Below are positions 54,379-63,322 of a DNA stretch of 64,000 nucleotides, piece by piece. How positions within the stretch are numbered: position 1 is the stretch's first letter; each line of letters starts with the position of its first letter. Under the pieces are notes generated by a model, which saw only the letters and a list, made by a program, of their open reading frames with translations, had not been told where the DNA came from and searched no databases. Location of the stretch: positions 31,715 to 95,714 of the forward strand of contig NZ_PIRF01000008.1 of the NCBI RefSeq assembly GCF_003049705.1. Reading direction: 5' to 3'. Source of the DNA: Campylobacter concisus (GTDB lineage Bacteria > Campylobacterota > Campylobacteria > Campylobacterales > Campylobacteraceae). A program made the translations under genes and the position numbers.

Positions 54379-55125
54379 ATGCTTAGTAAAGAGTTGATCG
54401 AAAAAAATGTTGATTTTGTTTTACAGATGCCAACTCTTTTTGAAAAGATCGAGCACTTTTTATTAGCTGGTAATGTAACTGAGGCAGTTGCTACTTTACA
54501 AAATATATCATCTTTTAAAACTTATTTTAGCTCCATTTTTAAACGTGCAAAATTTGATATTCCTTATGATGGCAACGATTTGGTAGTAATAGCAAATATG
54601 CTTGGCATTGATACTTTTAGAGCGATAGTACTTTCTTATTTTATATTTTTAAAATCCCCAAAAATTTATAAGGTATTTAATTTTAAAATCGTCGATTTGA
54701 TCGAGCTTAATGCTAAAATTTTATCAGATTGGCTAAAGATATTAAATTCTTTTAAAGAAAAGCACTATAACTATTTATCGCTTGCTCCGTATTCTATAGC
54801 CTGTATTATAGTGTGTGAGAATTTATTTTCGAAATTTCCATCTTATATGTCAGATGTTATTTCGTATTCTGACATAAGCTATAATAAAATTTTGCAAAAA
54901 AAATATGGCTTTAGCCTTTGGGATATTTTTTTAAAAGCAATGAATATGAACAAGCAATCATTAAGCAAGATTGATAAAGAGATGCTTTGCTTTTTTGAGA
55001 TTTTGCTCTCTTATGAGTCCAGCAGGCCTGAATTTTATGATTTTGGAGTTGATAAAATTTTAGATATCAATGTTTATCCAGAGATGCAAACCATTATATT
55101 TATTAAAAAAGCTCTACAAAAATGA
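54379..55125 (+). CDS. HDOD-domain-like signalling protein
   Basis: The 248-residue protein has the start of an HDOD domain: VLQMPTLFEKIEHFLLAGNVTEAVATLQ, comparable with the LPxLP-type opening, followed by NMLGIDTFRAIVLSYFIFL, which corresponds to the AIxxLGxxxLRxLV helix. HDOD domains resemble HD hydrolases without metal ligands and act in signalling or motility control. The catalytic HD pair is not seen, as expected. No membrane span is present. It is divergent from rpmB, and its stop overlaps the next ATG by 4 bases, so it is coupled with the STAS/CheX-like gene. Confidence 0.7.
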   Translation: MLSKELIEKNVDFVLQMPTLFEKIEHFLLAGNVTEAVATLQNISSFKTYFSSIFKRAKFDIPYDGNDLVVIANMLGIDTFRAIVLSYFIFLKSPKIYKVFNFKIVDLIELNAKILSDWLKILNSFKEKHYNYLSLAPYSIACIIVCENLFSKFPSYMSDVISYSDISYNKILQKKYGFSLWDIFLKAMNMNKQSLSKIDKEMLCFFEILLSYESSRPEFYDFGVDKILDINVYPEMQTIIFIKKALQK

Positions 55126-56495
55126 AATTAACTTTTAATGGTTCTATGGCTATTATAAGGCCTTTTGGTTTTTTGGAAGCAGAGAATATTCCATTAAAAT
55201 TAAGTGAAAAATACGTAAACCAAATTTCTTCGCGTGATATCAGCGCTATACTGCTCTCACTAAAAAATGTTACATTTTTTAGTCCTATTTGGCTTGGTAG
55301 AATAATTGAAAATTTAAGCGAAGAAGCGCAAAAGCTTGGCGTGGTATTTGCGATTTGCGATTACAATGAAATTTTTTATGAATTGATGATGAGAACAGTT
55401 AAGAATATTTTAAATGTCTCGATGTTTGAAAGTGAAAATATCGCAAGCTTGTTTTTAAATAAATTTCTAAATAACGCAAATGACAAAGTTTTCATTTATA
55501 ACTCAACTGAGCAGTATAAGCACTATTTGGCTAATTATCTCAAAAATCGCTCATTTGATGTGGTTGAGGCTAGAGATGCGACCGAGTTTAATAAAAAAAA
55601 GAATTTATATAGTTATGCAGTATCACAGCTAAATCATGTGAGATTAGGACAAAATCAGATAGATACTTTTATAAAAGATGGTGTCGTTATTTATGCCATA
55701 AAAAGTTTTATGGACTCAGATTTTATTGAAGATTTTGATATGTCAGCTCATGATATTATGCTAAAAATCGGATATAAATTTTTTATTTTATGGGTAAATA
55801 TTTCTGGTGCTTTAAATATAAGGGGTGCAAAATTTCTAATCAAACTTGCTAGCATTAGCAAAAGATCAGGTGCATTTATTTCGCTTTGTGGCATAAACGA
55901 ATCAAATTTATCTATTGAATTAATAACGTACCTTAAAGATGCAAATATATTTATCTATAAAAATTTAAATGACTTTTACAAAGATGACACTATTTTTTAT
56001 CTTAAAAAAAGAGACTTTGATGCAGAGCCAGTAGATATTAACAAGAACGTTGCTCAAATTTCATCTTATGTGACGCAAATTGCGAGCAAAATTATCTCAC
56101 AGTTAGCAGAAGAAGAAATTTTGTGTGTTGATACCAAAGTTAGTGCGCTTGACATAGAGGATGAGTGCGATTACTTGCGTATTTGTGTTCAGTATTATGG
56201 TGATATTTACGCAAGAGTGCTATTTGGTGTAAAAAAAGATAAGTTAGATAAAATTTGCTCTATTTTTATGCCTGAAGGCAATGATTCAAATGACTATTTA
56301 AGTGGATATTCTCAAATTTTTAGTATCATTACGGATAAATTTTTGACACATCTTTGGCAAAAAGACATAAAAGTAAAAGTTAGCTTGCCTAAAATTTTAT
56401 CTGATGATGTTTTTTTCGATCACAATAGTGTAGGCATCATGAATAGACTAGACGTAAAAGATGACGAAATAGGCTTTGTATTTGTAACCAAGTAA
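55122..56495 (+). CDS. STAS-STAS-CheX-like protein
   Basis: The 457-residue protein has three apparent domains. Residues about 1-105 resemble a STAS domain (DISAILLSLKNVTFFSPIWLG), with serine 54 where STAS proteins carry a phosphorylation site. About 185-300 form a second STAS-like unit (FFILWVNISGALNIRGAKFL). About 310-457 resemble CheX/FliY phosphatases, with SGYSQIFSIITDKFLTHL aligning to the catalytic helix ExxN. Here those residues are Gln398 and Ser401, so enzyme activity is probably lost. It is coupled to the HDOD gene by a 4-base overlap and is followed 9 bases later by rpe. Confidence 0.62.
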   Translation: MKLTFNGSMAIIRPFGFLEAENIPLKLSEKYVNQISSRDISAILLSLKNVTFFSPIWLGRIIENLSEEAQKLGVVFAICDYNEIFYELMMRTVKNILNVSMFESENIASLFLNKFLNNANDKVFIYNSTEQYKHYLANYLKNRSFDVVEARDATEFNKKKNLYSYAVSQLNHVRLGQNQIDTFIKDGVVIYAIKSFMDSDFIEDFDMSAHDIMLKIGYKFFILWVNISGALNIRGAKFLIKLASISKRSGAFISLCGINESNLSIELITYLKDANIFIYKNLNDFYKDDTIFYLKKRDFDAEPVDINKNVAQISSYVTQIASKIISQLAEEEILCVDTKVSALDIEDECDYLRICVQYYGDIYARVLFGVKKDKLDKICSIFMPEGNDSNDYLSGYSQIFSIITDKFLTHLWQKDIKVKVSLPKILSDDVFFDHNSVGIMNRLDVKDDEIGFVFVTK

Positions 56496-56504
56496 GGAGA
56501 AGAA

Positions 56505-57152
56505 ATGTACGTTGCACCTAGTATTTTATCGGCTGATTTTGGAAATTTGGCAGCTGAGATAAGAGCCATTTGCGAGGCTGGGTGCGATCTGGTGCATGTT
56601 GATGTTATGGATGGGCATTTTGTGCCAAATTTAACCATTGGACCAGTCGTGGTAAATGCCGTTGCAAAAGCAGCTACAAAGCCACTTGATATACATTTGA
56701 TGGTTGAGAATAACTCATTTTTTGCTGATCTTTTCTTGCCGTTAAAGCCAAAATTTCTAACCTTTCACATCGAAGAAGAGAAGCACCCATTAAGGCTCAT
56801 CGATCACATCAGAAAAAATGGTGTAAGTCCTGGCATCGTGCTAAATCCTCATACGCCAGTTAGTGCGATCGAACACATTATCGATGAAGTTGATATGGTG
56901 CTTTTGATGAGTGTAAATCCTGGCTTTGGGGGTCAGAAATTTATGCCAGTCGTGCTTGAAAAAACAAGGGCGCTAAGAGAGCTAATAGAACGAAAAAACG
57001 CTAAGTGTCTGATCGAAGTAGATGGCGGCGTAAACGGACTAAATGCGCCTGATCTTGAAGACGCTGGGGCTGATATCTTGGTGGCTGGTAACTATATCTT
57101 CTCATCAAATTCCTACGAACAAGCCATTCGCGCCATAAAGCTTGAGTTTTGA
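56505..57152 (+). CDS. rpe: Ribulose-phosphate 3-epimerase
   Basis: Rpe interconverts ribulose-5-phosphate and xylulose-5-phosphate. The 215-residue TIM-barrel protein has APSILSADFGNLAAEI, VHVDVMDGHFVPNLTIGP, the LMVENNSFFADL region, VNPGFGGQKFMP and the final VDGGVNG motif with the phosphate-binding loop. An AAGGAG ribosome binding site precedes the ATG. The stop overlaps the dnaQ start (TTGA). Confidence 0.97.
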   Translation: MYVAPSILSADFGNLAAEIRAICEAGCDLVHVDVMDGHFVPNLTIGPVVVNAVAKAATKPLDIHLMVENNSFFADLFLPLKPKFLTFHIEEEKHPLRLIDHIRKNGVSPGIVLNPHTPVSAIEHIIDEVDMVLLMSVNPGFGGQKFMPVVLEKTRALRELIERKNAKCLIEVDGGVNGLNAPDLEDAGADILVAGNYIFSSNSYEQAIRAIKLEF

Positions 57153-57949
57153 AACCAAAAAAACAGCGTTTAGAAAATAGCATTGAAATTTTAGCTAGGC
57201 AAAATTTAAGCTATCATGAGTTTATTTTAAGATTTAGCGATATTGAAGAAATTTCATCACTCATTGACGTGCGCGATCTTGATATGTGGCGAACTCTTGG
57301 ACTTGATATTACTAGAAATGAAGAGAATGAGATCGAGCTTGGCACGAGATTTAGAGATATTAGCGAGCAGGAATTTTGCGTGGTTGATATCGAAACGACT
57401 GGTGGCACGACGAGCGGACAGATCATTGAGATCGGTGCAATAAAAATGAAAAATGGCGTTGAGATAGGGCGTTTTGAAAGCTTTGTGGCAGCTAATGAGG
57501 TGCCTGAAAATATCACCGAGCTAACCGGTATAAAGGCTAGCGATTTAGTCGGTGCGCCAAATTTGCTAAATGTACTTGAGCGGTTCAAAATTTTTCTTGG
57601 AACTAGCGTCTTTATCGCGCACAACGTAAATTTTGACTACGGATTTATCTCTCATAGCCTAAATGAGATCGGCCTTGGCGTGTTGCTAAATAGAAAGCTT
57701 TGTACCATCGATCTTAGTCGCCGCACTATCGCTTCGCAAAAATACGGACTTGGCTCGCTAAAAGAGCTTCTTGGCATAAACAACACCCACCACAGAGCGT
57801 TAAATGACGCAATAGCTGCGGCTGAAATTTTTAAAGTTTGTCTCACGCGCCTACCTTTTAGTATCCAAACGACAGAGGATCTTATAAACTTTAGCAAAAC
57901 AGCTCCAAGCGTGAAGCTAAAACCTGAACCGGTTTTGTGTGCGAATTAG
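57149..57949 (+). CDS. dnaQ: DNA polymerase III epsilon-type exonuclease
   Basis: The 266-residue protein is a DEDDh 3'-5' exonuclease used for proofreading or repair. The start is a TTG overlapping the rpe stop. Catalytic motifs are FCVVDIETTGG (Asp80, Glu82), FIAHNVNFDYGF, and HRALNDAIAA (His and Asp). The N-terminal 70 residues are an extra helical region. Order rpe-dnaQ is seen in relatives. Whether it is the replicative epsilon subunit or a stand-alone exonuclease is not clear, as the polymerase-binding tail is not recognised. Confidence 0.88.
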   Translation: MKPKKQRLENSIEILARQNLSYHEFILRFSDIEEISSLIDVRDLDMWRTLGLDITRNEENEIELGTRFRDISEQEFCVVDIETTGGTTSGQIIEIGAIKMKNGVEIGRFESFVAANEVPENITELTGIKASDLVGAPNLLNVLERFKIFLGTSVFIAHNVNFDYGFISHSLNEIGLGVLLNRKLCTIDLSRRTIASQKYGLGSLKELLGINNTHHRALNDAIAAAEIFKVCLTRLPFSIQTTEDLINFSKTAPSVKLKPEPVLCAN

Positions 57950-58048
57950 TGATAAAAAATTATCCACTATCAATACAAAATTACTAAATTTAATCTTTTT
58001 TTTAAAAGCTTGTGGGCAGTTTGCTAAATTTTACAAAAAAGGAGACAA

Positions 58049-58489
58049 ATGAGCCAGAAAAATTTAGTTTCAAATTTTATCTCAGCTGATGATGAGATGC
58101 TCGCTTTTTTATCAAATTTTAGCAATAAGTGGTGCGTGAGTAACGATGGGGCGAAATTTATAGAGCAAAATTTTACATTTATCGGCTCAAAGCCAGTTTT
58201 GCAAAATTTAGAAGATTACAAAACGGCTGAATATAAAAATTTTACCGACATTAAAAAATGTCTCAGCTCAAATCCAAGTATCAAAAGTAAAATTTTAAGT
58301 GGCGATATAAACTATATCGGCGATAGTTTAACAAATATAGAGGTTAAATTTGCGCCTAAGTATTTTTACGATTTTTTAAAATTTGTAGTTGAAAATATCC
58401 CAGAACATCACTATTTTTGCTGTCCTAAGGAGGGCTGGATATTGTTTATTGCGATGGAAGGATATGTGGAATTTGGCGTCTTGCACTAA
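58049..58489 (+). CDS. Small orphan protein, unknown function
   Basis: The 146-residue protein begins MSQKNLVSNFISADDEMLAFLSNFSNKW and has no signal peptide or span. The C-terminal part EHHYFCCPKEGWILFIAMEGYVEFG resembles the strand pattern of small immunity-type or SMI-like proteins, but the match is weak. An AAGGAG ribosome binding site lies before the ATG. It stands between dnaQ and a transporter, with no recognised partner such as a toxin nearby, so its role is open. Confidence 0.6.
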   Translation: MSQKNLVSNFISADDEMLAFLSNFSNKWCVSNDGAKFIEQNFTFIGSKPVLQNLEDYKTAEYKNFTDIKKCLSSNPSIKSKILSGDINYIGDSLTNIEVKFAPKYFYDFLKFVVENIPEHHYFCCPKEGWILFIAMEGYVEFGVLH

Positions 58490-58676
58490 CAGAGTTTTTA
58501 AATTTATTTTAAGTAGTCGTCTAAAATTGTCCATAAAAACAAAACGTGAAAGAAAAATTATTCGTAAAAATTCTTAAAATTAACAAAAAACTGGGCTTGC
58601 ATCCTAACACCGCTTGTTGCTAGCAAAATTTAATCAATTTTTTTATATAATCCCTATTTTTCATAAAGGCAAAAAG

Positions 58677-60050
58677 ATGGATAGAAAATCTTGGAGTTCA
58701 AGGCTCACATACATTTTAGCTGTTGCAGGAGCTACGGTCGGCTTTGGTGCGACGTGGCGTTTTCCGTATTTGGTAGGGCAAAATGGTGGTGGTGCCTATG
58801 TGCTCGTGTTTTGTATCGCGATGATCGTGATTGGCATACCGATGATTTTAGTTGAAAATGCGATTGGCAGACGTCTAAAATGCAACGCTGTGGATGCTTT
58901 TGGTGGATCAATAAATGGCAAAAAGATCAGCAAAAAGTGGCAGATCGTTGGCTGGATGGGGCTTGTTGGTGCTTTTGGTATCATGGCTTACTATATGGTT
59001 ATTGGCGGCTGGGTGCTAAACTATATCGCCCAAATTTCATTTGGTTTACTTGATCTCTCACATGTGGTTAGTTTTGAGGAGACAAGTGCGTTTTATGAGC
59101 AAAATATCGTAAGCAATCCACTTGCTATCAGCTTTGCGACTCTTGTTTTTGTGCTAGTTAATTACGCTATTTTGGTACAAGGTGCGGTCGGTGGTATCGA
59201 GCGATCAGCGAAATTTTTAATGCCGCTACTTTTTATTTTAATGCTTATTATGATCGCTAAAAATATCACACTTGATGGTGCAATAGAGGGCGTAAAATTT
59301 TACTTAACACCTAATTTCTCAAAGATAAATTTAAAGCTTTTTGTTGATGTTTTGGGGCAGGTCTTTTTTGCTCTTTCGCTTGGATTTGGTGTGATGATCA
59401 CGCTTTCTAGCTTTGTGAAAAAGGATGAGGGTTTGGTTAAAATTTCTATCATTACAGGTATTTTAAATACGGTAATTGCCGTGCTTGCAGGATTTATGAT
59501 TTTTCCTTCTCTTTTTAGCTACGGTGTATCGCCAGATAGCGGCCCAAGCCTCGTGTTTAAGAGCCTGCCGATCGTTTTTTCACACATGCCATTTGGTGGT
59601 TTTTTCGCGGTTGCGTTTTTCGCACTATTAATGATCGCTGCACTTACAACATCGCTACCAATATATGAAGTAATAATCACAACACTTCAAGAAAAATTTA
59701 AAATAAAACGCAAGAAAGCAATATTTTTAGTCCTTGGAGGTATATTTATTTTAGGAAATTTGCCTTCGCTGATGGCTACAAACATACTAAGTCACGTAAG
59801 CATTTTTGGTAAGAATATTTTTGATGCATATGATGCAATAAGCGCAACAATATTTTTTGTATTTACATCATTTGGTTGTGCAATATTCGTAGGTTGGGTG
59901 CTAAAAGATGATGCAAAAAAAGAGATTTTGCAAGGTAGTGAAAAACATGCAAAACTAATAAATATCTGGTTTTGGTATATCAAATTCGTCGTACCGTTTA
60001 TCATTTTGGTGCTTTTTATTAGCTCGTTTTACGATAATTTTTTAAAATAG
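58677..60050 (+). CDS. Sodium-dependent transporter, NSS family
   Basis: The product is a neurotransmitter:sodium symporter-type amino acid transporter. From the ATG at 58677 it has 457 residues; a longer in-frame start at 58614 adds 21 residues that precede the first span. The first span reads TYILAVAGATVGFGATWRFPYLVGQNGGGAYVLVF, with the unwound sodium-binding segment of LeuT-type proteins. About 11-12 spans follow, with SLGFGVMITLSSFVKKD near 240. The specific substrate is not known. It ends 11 bases before the next gene. Confidence 0.88.
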   Translation: MDRKSWSSRLTYILAVAGATVGFGATWRFPYLVGQNGGGAYVLVFCIAMIVIGIPMILVENAIGRRLKCNAVDAFGGSINGKKISKKWQIVGWMGLVGAFGIMAYYMVIGGWVLNYIAQISFGLLDLSHVVSFEETSAFYEQNIVSNPLAISFATLVFVLVNYAILVQGAVGGIERSAKFLMPLLFILMLIMIAKNITLDGAIEGVKFYLTPNFSKINLKLFVDVLGQVFFALSLGFGVMITLSSFVKKDEGLVKISIITGILNTVIAVLAGFMIFPSLFSYGVSPDSGPSLVFKSLPIVFSHMPFGGFFAVAFFALLMIAALTTSLPIYEVIITTLQEKFKIKRKKAIFLVLGGIFILGNLPSLMATNILSHVSIFGKNIFDAYDAISATIFFVFTSFGCAIFVGWVLKDDAKKEILQGSEKHAKLINIWFWYIKFVVPFIILVLFISSFYDNFLK

Positions 60051-60061
60051 GGCGTAAAAAT

Positions 60062-61264
60062 ATGTTTTATTTTTTACTCGGTATTTACTTTTTTTACGTC
60101 GCCGCAAAGGCGATTTTGGCGATTTTGCAGATAAATTTTATACGCGCAGAGGCCAAAAAGCCAGCCGTCGTGCTAGAGCAGGGGGAGTATGAAACCGCCG
60201 CTGCCGTAGCAATAACTAATCAAAAATTTGAAATAGCAGGCCTACTTTATCACGCCGCGATATTTATGATGTGGGCGTGCTGGGGGCTTGGCGCGATATC
60301 GGGGCATGCCTACAAAACGGGAGATATAGGCGACAACATCTTTATGGTTATGGTATTTTTGCTCGTTTCGTCGCTACTAGAACTGCCACTAAATATCTAC
60401 GAAACCTTCGTCAAAGATAAAAAGCTCGGCTTTTCAAACGTAACGCCTAAAATTTTCGCGCTTGACCTGCTTAAAACGCTCGCGCTAACGCTGGTTTTTG
60501 GCACGCTGTTTGTGTGGCTGGTGCTACTTTGCATTAGATTTTTGGGTGATTTTTGGTGGTTTTGGGCGTTTTTGCTTAGCTTTGCGGTCGCGCTTGTTAT
60601 AAATCTTATCTACCCGACGCTTATCGCGCCTATCTTTAACAAAATGCAACCGCTAGAAGAGGGCGAGCTAAAAAGCCGTATAGAAGGGCTTTTAGCGCAG
60701 TGCGGGTTTAAAAGTAGCGGCGTTTTTACGATAGACGCCAGCAAGCGCGATAACCGCTTAAACGCCTATTTCGGCGGCCTTGGCGCAACTAAACGCGTGG
60801 TGCTTTTCGACACGCTCGTTAAAAAACTAAGCTTAGAGGAGATAATCGCCGTTTTGGGGCATGAGTTCGGGCACTTTAAGCACAAAGATATCCTAAAAAT
60901 GATAGCTCTAAGCGCGGTTATGCTTTTTGCGATGTTTTTTATATTTGGCAATATCCCTGACGCGGCGTATCAAGCGCTTGGGCTTCATCACGGCGGCGGC
61001 GGAGTGATCGTGTTTTTGCTACTTTTTTCGCCAATTTTCGGGTTTTTATTTTCGCCGGTGAGCTCGTATTTTAGCCGCGCGAACGAATTTGGCGCCGATA
61101 AATTCGCAGGCGAGGTCTCAAACAAAACCGACATGATAAGCGCGCTAAAAAAACTAGGCAGCGAAAACAAGGCCTTCCCGAAGGCTCATCCGCTCTATGC
61201 GTTCGTCTATCATTCGCACCCAAGCCTTTTTGAGCGTATAAACGAGCTGGAAAATGAAAATTGA
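60062..61264 (+). CDS. M48-family membrane zinc protease (Ste24-like)
   Basis: The 400-residue protein is an integral membrane metalloprotease, related to the CaaX-type Ste24/HtpX group. HEFGHFKHKD gives the zinc motif HEFGH at 267-271, and the third ligand is in ANEFGADKFAGEVS. There are about seven spans, including a long N-terminal group (MFYFLLGIYFFYVAAKAILA). The DNA is markedly more GC-rich than its neighbours, with many gcg and cgc codons. Its last 11 bases overlap prmC, so the operon context has been kept even though composition differs. Confidence 0.88.
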   Translation: MFYFLLGIYFFYVAAKAILAILQINFIRAEAKKPAVVLEQGEYETAAAVAITNQKFEIAGLLYHAAIFMMWACWGLGAISGHAYKTGDIGDNIFMVMVFLLVSSLLELPLNIYETFVKDKKLGFSNVTPKIFALDLLKTLALTLVFGTLFVWLVLLCIRFLGDFWWFWAFLLSFAVALVINLIYPTLIAPIFNKMQPLEEGELKSRIEGLLAQCGFKSSGVFTIDASKRDNRLNAYFGGLGATKRVVLFDTLVKKLSLEEIIAVLGHEFGHFKHKDILKMIALSAVMLFAMFFIFGNIPDAAYQALGLHHGGGGVIVFLLLFSPIFGFLFSPVSSYFSRANEFGADKFAGEVSNKTDMISALKKLGSENKAFPKAHPLYAFVYHSHPSLFERINELENEN

Positions 61265-62066
61265 AGAAGCTCTTAAAGAGGCTAGTTTAAGGCTAAGCTC
61301 ACTTTGCCAAAATCCAAGCAGAGTTGCTAAAATTTTGCTTATGAACTATCTTGATGTAAGCATTGAATGGATATTTTTAAATCAAAAAAATGAATTTGAT
61401 GAGAGCGGCTATTTCGCTCAAGTTAAAAGGTATGAGAACTACGAGCCTCTTGAATATATAACTGGTAAAGCTAGCTTTTATGGGCTTGATTTTTACGTGG
61501 AAAGTGGAGTACTTATCCCAAGACCTGAAACAGAAATTTTAGTGGATAAAGTAATAGAAATTTCAAGTGAATATAAAGAGCCAAAGATCGCAGAAATAGG
61601 CATAGGAAGCGGCATTATTAGTATCATGCTAGCTCTAAAAACAAATGCAAATATCGTAGCAACAGACATAAATGAAAAAGCTTTGATGCTTGCTAAAAAA
61701 AATGCAGATAAATTTGATGTAGGTGGGAGGATCAAATTTTTAAACTGCTCTTATGTGGATGAAATTTTAGAAGATATTGATATTTTGGTTTCAAATCCGC
61801 CATATATTGCAAGAAGCTATAAACTTAGTAAATTTGTACTAAATGAGCCAGAAAGTGCGCTCTTTGGAGGCGAAGTAGGAGATGAAATTTTAAAAGATAT
61901 TATTCTCATAGCCAAAGATCGCAATATCAAAAACGTTGCTTGTGAGATGGGGTACGATCAAAAAGCAAGTATGCAAAAATTCTTAGAGGTCAATGGTTTT
62001 GAGTATAGTTTTTACAAAGACTTGGCTGGCTTTGATAGAGGCTTTTGCGCGAAGTTAAAAATATAA
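61254..62066 (+). CDS. prmC: Peptide chain release factor glutamine methyltransferase
   Basis: PrmC methylates the GGQ glutamine of release factors. The 270-residue protein has the N-terminal helical domain and the class I methyltransferase core, with EIGIGSGIISIMLA for the SAM loop and the catalytic NPPY motif in VSNPPYIARS. It is AT-rich like most of the window, in contrast to the genes on both sides. Its ATG lies 11 bases inside the M48 gene. Confidence 0.94.
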   Translation: MKIEEALKEASLRLSSLCQNPSRVAKILLMNYLDVSIEWIFLNQKNEFDESGYFAQVKRYENYEPLEYITGKASFYGLDFYVESGVLIPRPETEILVDKVIEISSEYKEPKIAEIGIGSGIISIMLALKTNANIVATDINEKALMLAKKNADKFDVGGRIKFLNCSYVDEILEDIDILVSNPPYIARSYKLSKFVLNEPESALFGGEVGDEILKDIILIAKDRNIKNVACEMGYDQKASMQKFLEVNGFEYSFYKDLAGFDRGFCAKLKI

Positions 62067-62076
62067 AGGAGAGAAT

Positions 62077-62556
62077 TTGAGAGGAGTTTATTTTTTGCTT
62101 TTGGCGGTACTTATAGGAGCTGAGCTAACGCTTGGTATCTTGGTGGCACCAGTCATATTTTTCCCGCAAAACATCATAGGAGATGGCATACTTACGCATT
62201 TTATGAGCGGTCAAATGATGACAAAGATATTTTTGAAATTTAATTATATTTTGCTTTTTATAAGTATAGTTATAATGATTGGCGAGCTATTTGATCTTAG
62301 AAAAAAGCTTATTTTTTCACTAAAATTTAGCATGTTAATGCTTGCTTTTTTAAATTTGGCTTTAGCTTTGAGCTTTGTATTTTTCTTTACGCCTTTTATA
62401 GTTTACGCTCAAAATTTAGGTGTTGACGCGACACAGACGGCTGAATTTGCCAAAATGCATAGTGCGAGTGAATATGTGATGAAAATCATGCTTGTTTTGC
62501 AAATCATTTTATTTTTTGTGAAATTTAAGATTAGCCAAAATGAATGCAAAGCCTGA
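62077..62556 (+). CDS. DUF4149-type membrane protein
   Basis: The 159-residue product has four spans and the pattern of DUF4149 proteins (VAPVIFFPQNIIGDGILTHFMSGQMMTKIFLKFN at the start). The start is TTG at 62077, preceded by AAGGAG. Function is unknown. It is AT-rich. Its last 17 bases overlap the following ThrE-like gene. Confidence 0.75.
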   Translation: MRGVYFLLLAVLIGAELTLGILVAPVIFFPQNIIGDGILTHFMSGQMMTKIFLKFNYILLFISIVIMIGELFDLRKKLIFSLKFSMLMLAFLNLALALSFVFFFTPFIVYAQNLGVDATQTAEFAKMHSASEYVMKIMLVLQIILFFVKFKISQNECKA

Positions 62557-63322
62557 TATTCAAGTCTTAACAAATTTTCTAGCTGAATACACGGCGGCGA
62601 TGGTGAGTGCTGGCACCTACACCGCACGCGTAGAAAAGTGTGTAGACCGCATAGCTAAACACTACGGCCACGACATTAGCGTGACGATTTTCGTGAAGTA
62701 TTTTACTATTAGCGTCATGGACTCGGCCGACAACTCCCTGCGCCGAACCTACGTGAAAAAGATCCCGTTTGGTCATGTAAGCTTTAACCGCATTTCCGAG
62801 CTTTCGTCGCTTAGCTGGCGGATTTTGGATGAAAATTTAAGCTTAAACGAGGCAAAAGAGCAGTTTGAAGGCGTCCTGCGCATCGGGGCGCATAAATTTG
62901 CAAGCTCACTTATTTTAATAAGCCTTGCAAATGCGGCGTTTTGCAAGCTTTTCGGCGGCGATGCAGGCTCGGTGGCTTGCGTATTTTTTGCGACGCTCGT
63001 AGGCTATAGCCTTAGATTTGCGCTTGCTAAAATGGGCGTAAATTTAAAAATCCAGTACGTCCTAGTCTCGTTCGTCGTCTCTTTTATCGCTTATCTTGGC
63101 GTATTTTACGGCTTTACGCATACTAGCGACGTGGCGATCGGCTCGTCGATACTATTTTTGATGCCAGGCGTTTTTCTCATAAACTCGGTCTTTGACATCC
63201 TAAACGACAACACGCTTGTAGGCATCAGTAGAGCCGTGAGCACGGGCATCCTGATACTTTGCATCGCGGTGGGCGTCTATATCACGCTCTCGCTTAGCAA
63301 CGCGGAGATTTTACATGTTTGA
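62540..63322 (+). CDS. ThrE-type threonine/serine exporter, larger subunit-like part
   Basis: The 260-residue protein has the cytoplasmic N-terminal domain of the ThrE/YjjP family (LAEYTAAMVSAGTYTARVEKC, then HDISVTIFVKYFTISV) and about five C-terminal spans. ThrE proteins export threonine and serine; split two-gene forms like YjjP-YjjB export succinate or small metabolites in E. coli, so the substrate is open. The DNA is GC-rich compared with prmC and DUF4149. It overlaps the next gene by 8 bases. Confidence 0.82.
   Translation: MNAKPDIQVLTNFLAEYTAAMVSAGTYTARVEKCVDRIAKHYGHDISVTIFVKYFTISVMDSADNSLRRTYVKKIPFGHVSFNRISELSSLSWRILDENLSLNEAKEQFEGVLRIGAHKFASSLILISLANAAFCKLFGGDAGSVACVFFATLVGYSLRFALAKMGVNLKIQYVLVSFVVSFIAYLGVFYGFTHTSDVAIGSSILFLMPGVFLINSVFDILNDNTLVGISRAVSTGILILCIAVGVYITLSLSNAEILHV

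Noticed and set aside
57960..57968. TTATCCACT, a DnaA-box-like sequence
   Set aside because: It is a single site without a cluster, AT-rich unwinding element with repeats, or dnaA or dnaN nearby, so it is not evidence of an origin.
58614..58676. A longer start for the sodium-dependent transporter
   Set aside because: The extra 21 residues precede the usual N-terminus and the ATG at 58677 gives the standard family start.
56935..60295. Short G runs (five G) as phase-variation tracts
   Set aside because: Campylobacter contingency tracts are normally eight or more G or C. No such tract was seen anywhere in the window.
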